Below, piece by piece: positions 62,510-64,000 of a stretch of 64,000 nt of DNA; the first letter of the stretch is position 1, and each line of letters opens with the position of its first letter. Under the pieces are notes generated by a model, which saw only the letters and a list, made by a program, of their open reading frames with translations, was not told where the DNA came from and ran no database searches. Position numbers and translations under genes: made by a program. Source of the stretch: Paenibacillus sp. Marseille-Q4541 (GTDB lineage: Bacteria > Bacillota > Bacilli > Paenibacillales > Paenibacillaceae); assembly GCF_018310695.1 (NCBI RefSeq), contig NZ_JAGXCY010000007.1, forward strand, positions 155,254 through 219,253, in the 5' to 3' direction.

Positions 62510-63818
62510 ACTCGGGACGATTATCGGATTTACCTACAAGCAGAAGGCCAAGACGAAAGCTTTTAAAGTAACGACACTCATTCTCGTCATTCTGATGACA
62601 ATCGGCATGAACCTTCCCTATATCATCAGCTCTTTTAGTGGAGGAGATAAAGAAAGCAGTGGTGCTCCAGGTGCAGATGTTCCAGCTATTGGTCTTGTGG
62701 TAGCGGACCCAGAGCAGCAGGAAATAGGGGATGAATTAAAGCTTTACAATGACGGTCTTTTGAATCCTACATTTAAGCTCATATCCTATGAGTCAGCAGA
62801 CGAATCAAAGCTAAACCAAGATGTAGATAATGGGGTTATTGACGGCTATGTGACACTTCAGAATATGGAAGGTTCGGTATCACCTATCGCTACCTATTAT
62901 TCTCCGGATGGGGATGTATCTTCCGAAGTGCAAACGACGCTGCAAATGGCGATTCAAAATGCAAAAACAAATGTGATTGCACAGAACTTGCTCACAGATC
63001 AACAAATACTTGATATAAGTGCTCCGGTTTCTCTTGTAACCAAGGAAATTAACCTCGGAGAAGGCACAGGAACTGCTTCCAGTGAAGATGATCCGGCTGC
63101 AGCAGGTGTAAATTACGTATTTGTATATGTCCTTATGATTCTGTTCTTCTTCTCTACCATTATGACAGGGAATATGATTGCTTCTGAGATTACAGCAGAG
63201 AAGAGTTCCCGTATCATGGAGATTCTTATCACCAGCGTGTCTCCACTTACGCAGATGTTCGGTAAAATCATCGGTATTTTCCTGCTGAGTTTGACACAGA
63301 TTGGGATCTTTGGACTTACGATCTTCGCCAATCTGATGCTACCTCATAACAAAGAAATGTTAAGTTCTATGGACATTGATCTGTCTTTGCTTAATTTAGA
63401 TGTCCTTGTTTATGGACTGCTATTCTATATTTTCGGTTACTTCTTGTATGCGGTACTATTCGCTGCGATTGGTTCCATCGTCAGCCGTACAGAAGATTTG
63501 GGTCAGGCGCTTACGCCGATGACGATGCTGTCTCTGGCTGCGTTCTATATCGGGATCTTTAGCATGGGGACGCCGAATAGTCTGCTTGTCAAAATAGCAA
63601 GTTATGTTCCGTTCACTTCTCCAACGGTCATGATTTTACGAGTGGGTATGGGTGAGATCGCAGCGTGGCAGATTTGGATATCGTTAGTCATTCTTATTGT
63701 ATCGATCTTTGTCTTCGGATGGTTGTCAGCGAAGATTTATCGTACTGGTGTACTAATGTATGGTAAGCGTCCGAGTATTAAGGAACTTCGTAAGGCGATG
63801 AAGGCTTTTAAAATGTAA
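62502..63818 (+). CDS. ABC transporter permease (NatB/YhaP-like)
   Basis: 438 aa ABC-2 permease. One N-terminal helix (VTTLILVILMTIGMNLPYIIS), a ~165-residue extracytoplasmic domain (LVVADPEQQEIGDELKLYND on), then five or six helices with ASEITAEKSSRIMEILITSVSP, the conserved NatB/YhaP loop, and LGQALTPMTMLSLAAFYIG. Sodium or other cation/drug extrusion is known for NatAB; the substrate here is unknown. Confidence 0.92.
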   Translation: MNKLGTIIGFTYKQKAKTKAFKVTTLILVILMTIGMNLPYIISSFSGGDKESSGAPGADVPAIGLVVADPEQQEIGDELKLYNDGLLNPTFKLISYESADESKLNQDVDNGVIDGYVTLQNMEGSVSPIATYYSPDGDVSSEVQTTLQMAIQNAKTNVIAQNLLTDQQILDISAPVSLVTKEINLGEGTGTASSEDDPAAAGVNYVFVYVLMILFFFSTIMTGNMIASEITAEKSSRIMEILITSVSPLTQMFGKIIGIFLLSLTQIGIFGLTIFANLMLPHNKEMLSSMDIDLSLLNLDVLVYGLLFYIFGYFLYAVLFAAIGSIVSRTEDLGQALTPMTMLSLAAFYIGIFSMGTPNSLLVKIASYVPFTSPTVMILRVGMGEIAAWQIWISLVILIVSIFVFGWLSAKIYRTGVLMYGKRPSIKELRKAMKAFKM

Positions 63819-63876
63819 TTAGTTGTAGTCATCATCAATCAATCAATAATTCAATCAATTCATTATATATATCGCA

Positions 63877-63946
63877 CTCTTGAAGATTCTTCTAAATTCA
63901 AATAACAAGTAAATATAAAGTTGTTTGAATTTAGAAGATAGAAGAG
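63877..63946. repeat. Long AT-rich inverted repeat at the end of the window
   Basis: TCTTCTAAATTCAAA (63888-63902) is perfectly complementary to TTTGAATTTAGAAGA (63924-63938); AACAA/TTGTT extends it inward past a one-base bulge, and ACTCTT (63877-63882)/AAGAGT (63941-63946) outward. No T-run follows. It could be a transcript end, an operator or a small dispersed repeat. Confidence 0.55.
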
Positions 63947-64000
63947 TCATCGGAGTAGTGCATAGATTTATAAGAAGAATGATTTTACATAAGAACGATC

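Overview
The window looks like chromosome from a Gram-positive, spore-forming Firmicute, most likely Paenibacillus or a close relative. Pointers are strong AGGAGG ribosome binding sites, frequent TTG/GTG starts, three small YjcZ-type Gly-rich sporulation-family proteins, a CsbD protein, FosB, a guanidine-I riboswitch in front of a YkkC/YkkD-type pair, a guanine riboswitch in front of xpt-pbuX, a caa3 oxidase operon, and a class Ia (ATP-cone) ribonucleotide reductase. No rRNA, tRNA, CRISPR array, prophage or intact insertion sequence was seen. Genus assignment is inference from gene content.

Layout. 1-3114: sulfate ABC transporter (binding lipoprotein cut by the window start, cysT, cysW) and a YezD-type small protein. 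3459-13308: mixed single genes (membrane protein, GNAT acetyltransferase, threonine-synthase-like enzyme, NAD(P)-binding protein, NAD(P)HX repair enzyme, FMN reductase, fosB, an N-terminally truncated MATE transporter, S9 peptidase). 13445-17302 (minus): nrdAB with two NrdR boxes 32 bp apart and an unusually long leader. 17478-22850: thiamine-binding protein, a YjcZ protein, then a probable operon ROK regulator / asparaginase II / M17 aminopeptidase / CutC with a long inverted repeat at its head. 22866-23790: guanidine-I riboswitch and gdnCD exporter. 23821-28277: small proteins, two more YjcZ-type genes, a structured non-coding stretch, CsbD, RidA, TspO-like protein.

28547-31558: CUT1 sugar transporter without its own ATPase. 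31690-47569: secreted phosphatase, SNF2 helicase with a small SWIM partner, VanY-type carboxypeptidase, two large exported proteins, UvrD-type helicase, zinc-ribbon/coiled-coil protein with TrmB regulator, Nudix hydrolase. 47566-50483: MscL with a zinc ribbon, convergent with a hypothetical gene, then guanine riboswitch-xpt-pbuX. 50606-53559: small genes, a decayed sigma-54 (RpoN/SigL) fragment, a candidate discrete small RNA/attenuator near 51946-52090, and a stand-alone methionine aminopeptidase. 53594-59198: ctaCDEFG plus a DUF420 gene, driven by a promoter whose spacer holds a perfect 16-bp palindrome. 59424-63818: YtrA-type GntR-controlled ABC operon with its probable operator over the promoter.

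No gene cluster here is an obviously new enzymatic or defence system. The least explained signals are non-coding: the candidate RNA at 51946-52090, the nrdAB leader, the hairpin-rich gap 25420-25640, and several precise palindromes placed on promoters (ctaC, ROK operon, ytr-like operon).
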